Source of the DNA: Coriobacteriales bacterium
Lineage (GTDB): Bacteria > Actinomycetota > Coriobacteriia > Coriobacteriales > CADBOM01
Assembly: GCA_017515355.1 (NCBI GenBank)
Contig: JAFWGD010000115.1
Location: 1 to 6,634, forward strand
DNA length: 6,634 bases
Reading direction: 5' to 3'
Shown: one piece after another, positions 5,837 through 6,634 of the stretch
How the letters are laid out: every line of letters begins with the position of its first letter
Numbering within the stretch: the stretch's first letter is position 1
The notes under the pieces: generated by a model
What the model saw: only the letters and a program-made list of their open reading frames with translations
Database searches by the model: none
What the model was told of the DNA's origin: nothing
Program-made: the position numbers and the translations under genes

Positions 5837-6634
5837 GGAAGATAGCCGTCAGGAACATAAGGCTCTGCACGAAAGACTGCCTATGCCTTTACGTCTGCCC
5901 CACCGGAGCCACCGACACCGAGGACAGCATCATCGATGTCGATAAGTGCATAGGCTGCGGAACGTGCGCGCAGGCATGCCCCTCGGGAGCGATCAGCATG
6001 GTTCCCGAGACCTATCCGCCGCAGCAGCCCAAGACCGAACCCGTCCTTGCAGTTCTCGGCTCGCTCTCGAAGAGCAAAGCCGATGGAGAGGCGATGGCGC
6101 GAAGAATCGCGGAAGGCACCGATGCCGATGGCCTGTTCAGGCTTATGGGTGCAGTTGCCAAATCGCAGCGCCTCATGGCTGAGGACATCGTACGCGAGAG
6201 CGGTTACATGCTCCCGCAAAGCAACAACGTCCACGAGCTGCTGGAAAGCCTGATCGAAAGCCCTGCAGAGGGCTTCCCCATCGATGCGGCGAAGAGGCTG
6301 CTCGAGATTATTCCAAACAATGAGAAGCAAGTTGCACCCGAAGAGAAAGTGGAGAAGAAGATGAAGAAGTACAAGTGCCTGATTTGCGGAGCGACCTTCG
6401 AGGTTGAGGATGGTGCAGAGGCGATCTGCCCGCTCTGCAGAGCTACGGGCGATAAGCTCGAGCTGATCGAGGAACCCAAGGCCAACCCGTATTCGGGCAC
6501 CCAGACCGAGAAGAACCTCGAGGCTGCATTCGCAGGCGAAAGCCAGGCTAGGAACAAGTACACCTACTTCGCGTCTGTGGCGAAGAAGGAGGGCTATGAG
6601 CAGATCTCCGCCCTCTTCCTGAAGACCGCAGAGA
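5833..6634 (+). CDS. Ferredoxin-rubredoxin-rubrerythrin fusion protein, first 267 residues
   Basis: The frame starts at an ATG overlapping the previous stop (GGGAGG 8 nt upstream) and stays open to the window edge. Residues 1-55 are a two-cluster ferredoxin. The second motif is classical (C39, C42, C45, C49-Pro); the first has shifted spacing, C12, C16, C18, C22-Pro. Residues 57-160 are a helical region I do not recognise. A charged linker (162-176) leads to MKKYKCLICG at 177, a short rubredoxin-like knuckle (C182, C185, C199, C202). The start of a rubrerythrin four-helix bundle follows, with AFAGESQARNKY containing the first diiron ligand Glu236; the window ends just before the expected ExxH. 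A rubredoxin domain ahead of the bundle is the order of reverse rubrerythrins, which reduce hydrogen peroxide and oxygen in anaerobes. The fusion would let ferredoxin electrons reach the diiron site within one chain. An internal ATG at 6361 with its own SD may also yield free rubrerythrin. Confidence 0.92.
   Translation, partial: MRKIAVRNIRLCTKDCLCLYVCPTGATDTEDSIIDVDKCIGCGTCAQACPSGAISMVPETYPPQQPKTEPVLAVLGSLSKSKADGEAMARRIAEGTDADGLFRLMGAVAKSQRLMAEDIVRESGYMLPQSNNVHELLESLIESPAEGFPIDAAKRLLEIIPNNEKQVAPEEKVEKKMKKYKCLICGATFEVEDGAEAICPLCRATGDKLELIEEPKANPYSGTQTEKNLEAAFAGESQARNKYTYFASVAKKEGYEQISALFLKTAE
6351..6354 (+). promoter_or_regulatory. Possible internal ribosome binding site before the rubrerythrin part
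   Basis: GGAG lies 6 nt before the in-frame ATG at 6361, exactly where the rubrerythrin homology begins. The surrounding Lys/Glu-rich linker codons make such purine runs by chance, so use as a real start is uncertain. Confidence 0.3.

Noticed and set aside
5881..6330. 149-codon minus-strand frame
   Set aside because: Antisense to the ferredoxin part of the fusion; the plus-strand frame has the ferredoxin cysteine motifs and a coupled start.

Overview
The window looks like a piece of chromosome from a strictly anaerobic, GC-rich actinobacterium, most likely class Coriobacteriia (Eggerthella/Slackia/Gordonibacter-like). This is inferred from three things: high GC with C/G-ending codons, strong GGAGG ribosome binding sites, and gene content that includes a glycyl radical enzyme and oxygen-defence proteins of the rubredoxin/rubrerythrin type. 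No sequence search was possible, so the taxonomy is a judgement. No rRNA, tRNA, CRISPR array, insertion sequence or integrase is visible.

Left part (1-2692). A glycyl radical enzyme of the dehydratase/lyase type runs leftward off the window edge; its first 480 residues are present, including the catalytic GCVEP loop. A 310-bp divergent intergenic region separates it from a rightward NmrA/QorB-like NAD(P)-binding reductase. On the enzyme side this region carries a good -10 box and an 8+8 bp inverted repeat at the expected transcript start.

Middle (2693-4246). A tiny protein with four CxxC motifs and a WYL-domain transcription regulator are both on the minus strand. The small gene converges on the reductase, and a perfect 8-bp hairpin sits over its stop codon. 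The regulator is divergent from the right-hand genes. The 254-bp region between them holds a TATAAT box on each strand and a perfect 12-bp palindrome beside the rightward one, so the regulator may control itself and the genes to its right.

Right part (4247-6634). Three rightward genes are closely packed. The first is a PrsW-family intramembrane metalloprotease homologue with a C-terminal zinc ribbon. The second has rubredoxin at both ends and a degenerate rubrerythrin-like centre. The third, overlapping it by ATGA, is a ferredoxin fused in frame to a rubrerythrin with an N-terminal rubredoxin-like knuckle; it is cut by the window edge. The last two together carry iron-sulfur, rubredoxin and diiron modules that could pass electrons to peroxide or oxygen, i.e. 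a compact reductive oxidative-stress module. The most unusual content is this pair of multi-domain redox proteins, followed by the leader of the glycyl radical enzyme gene.
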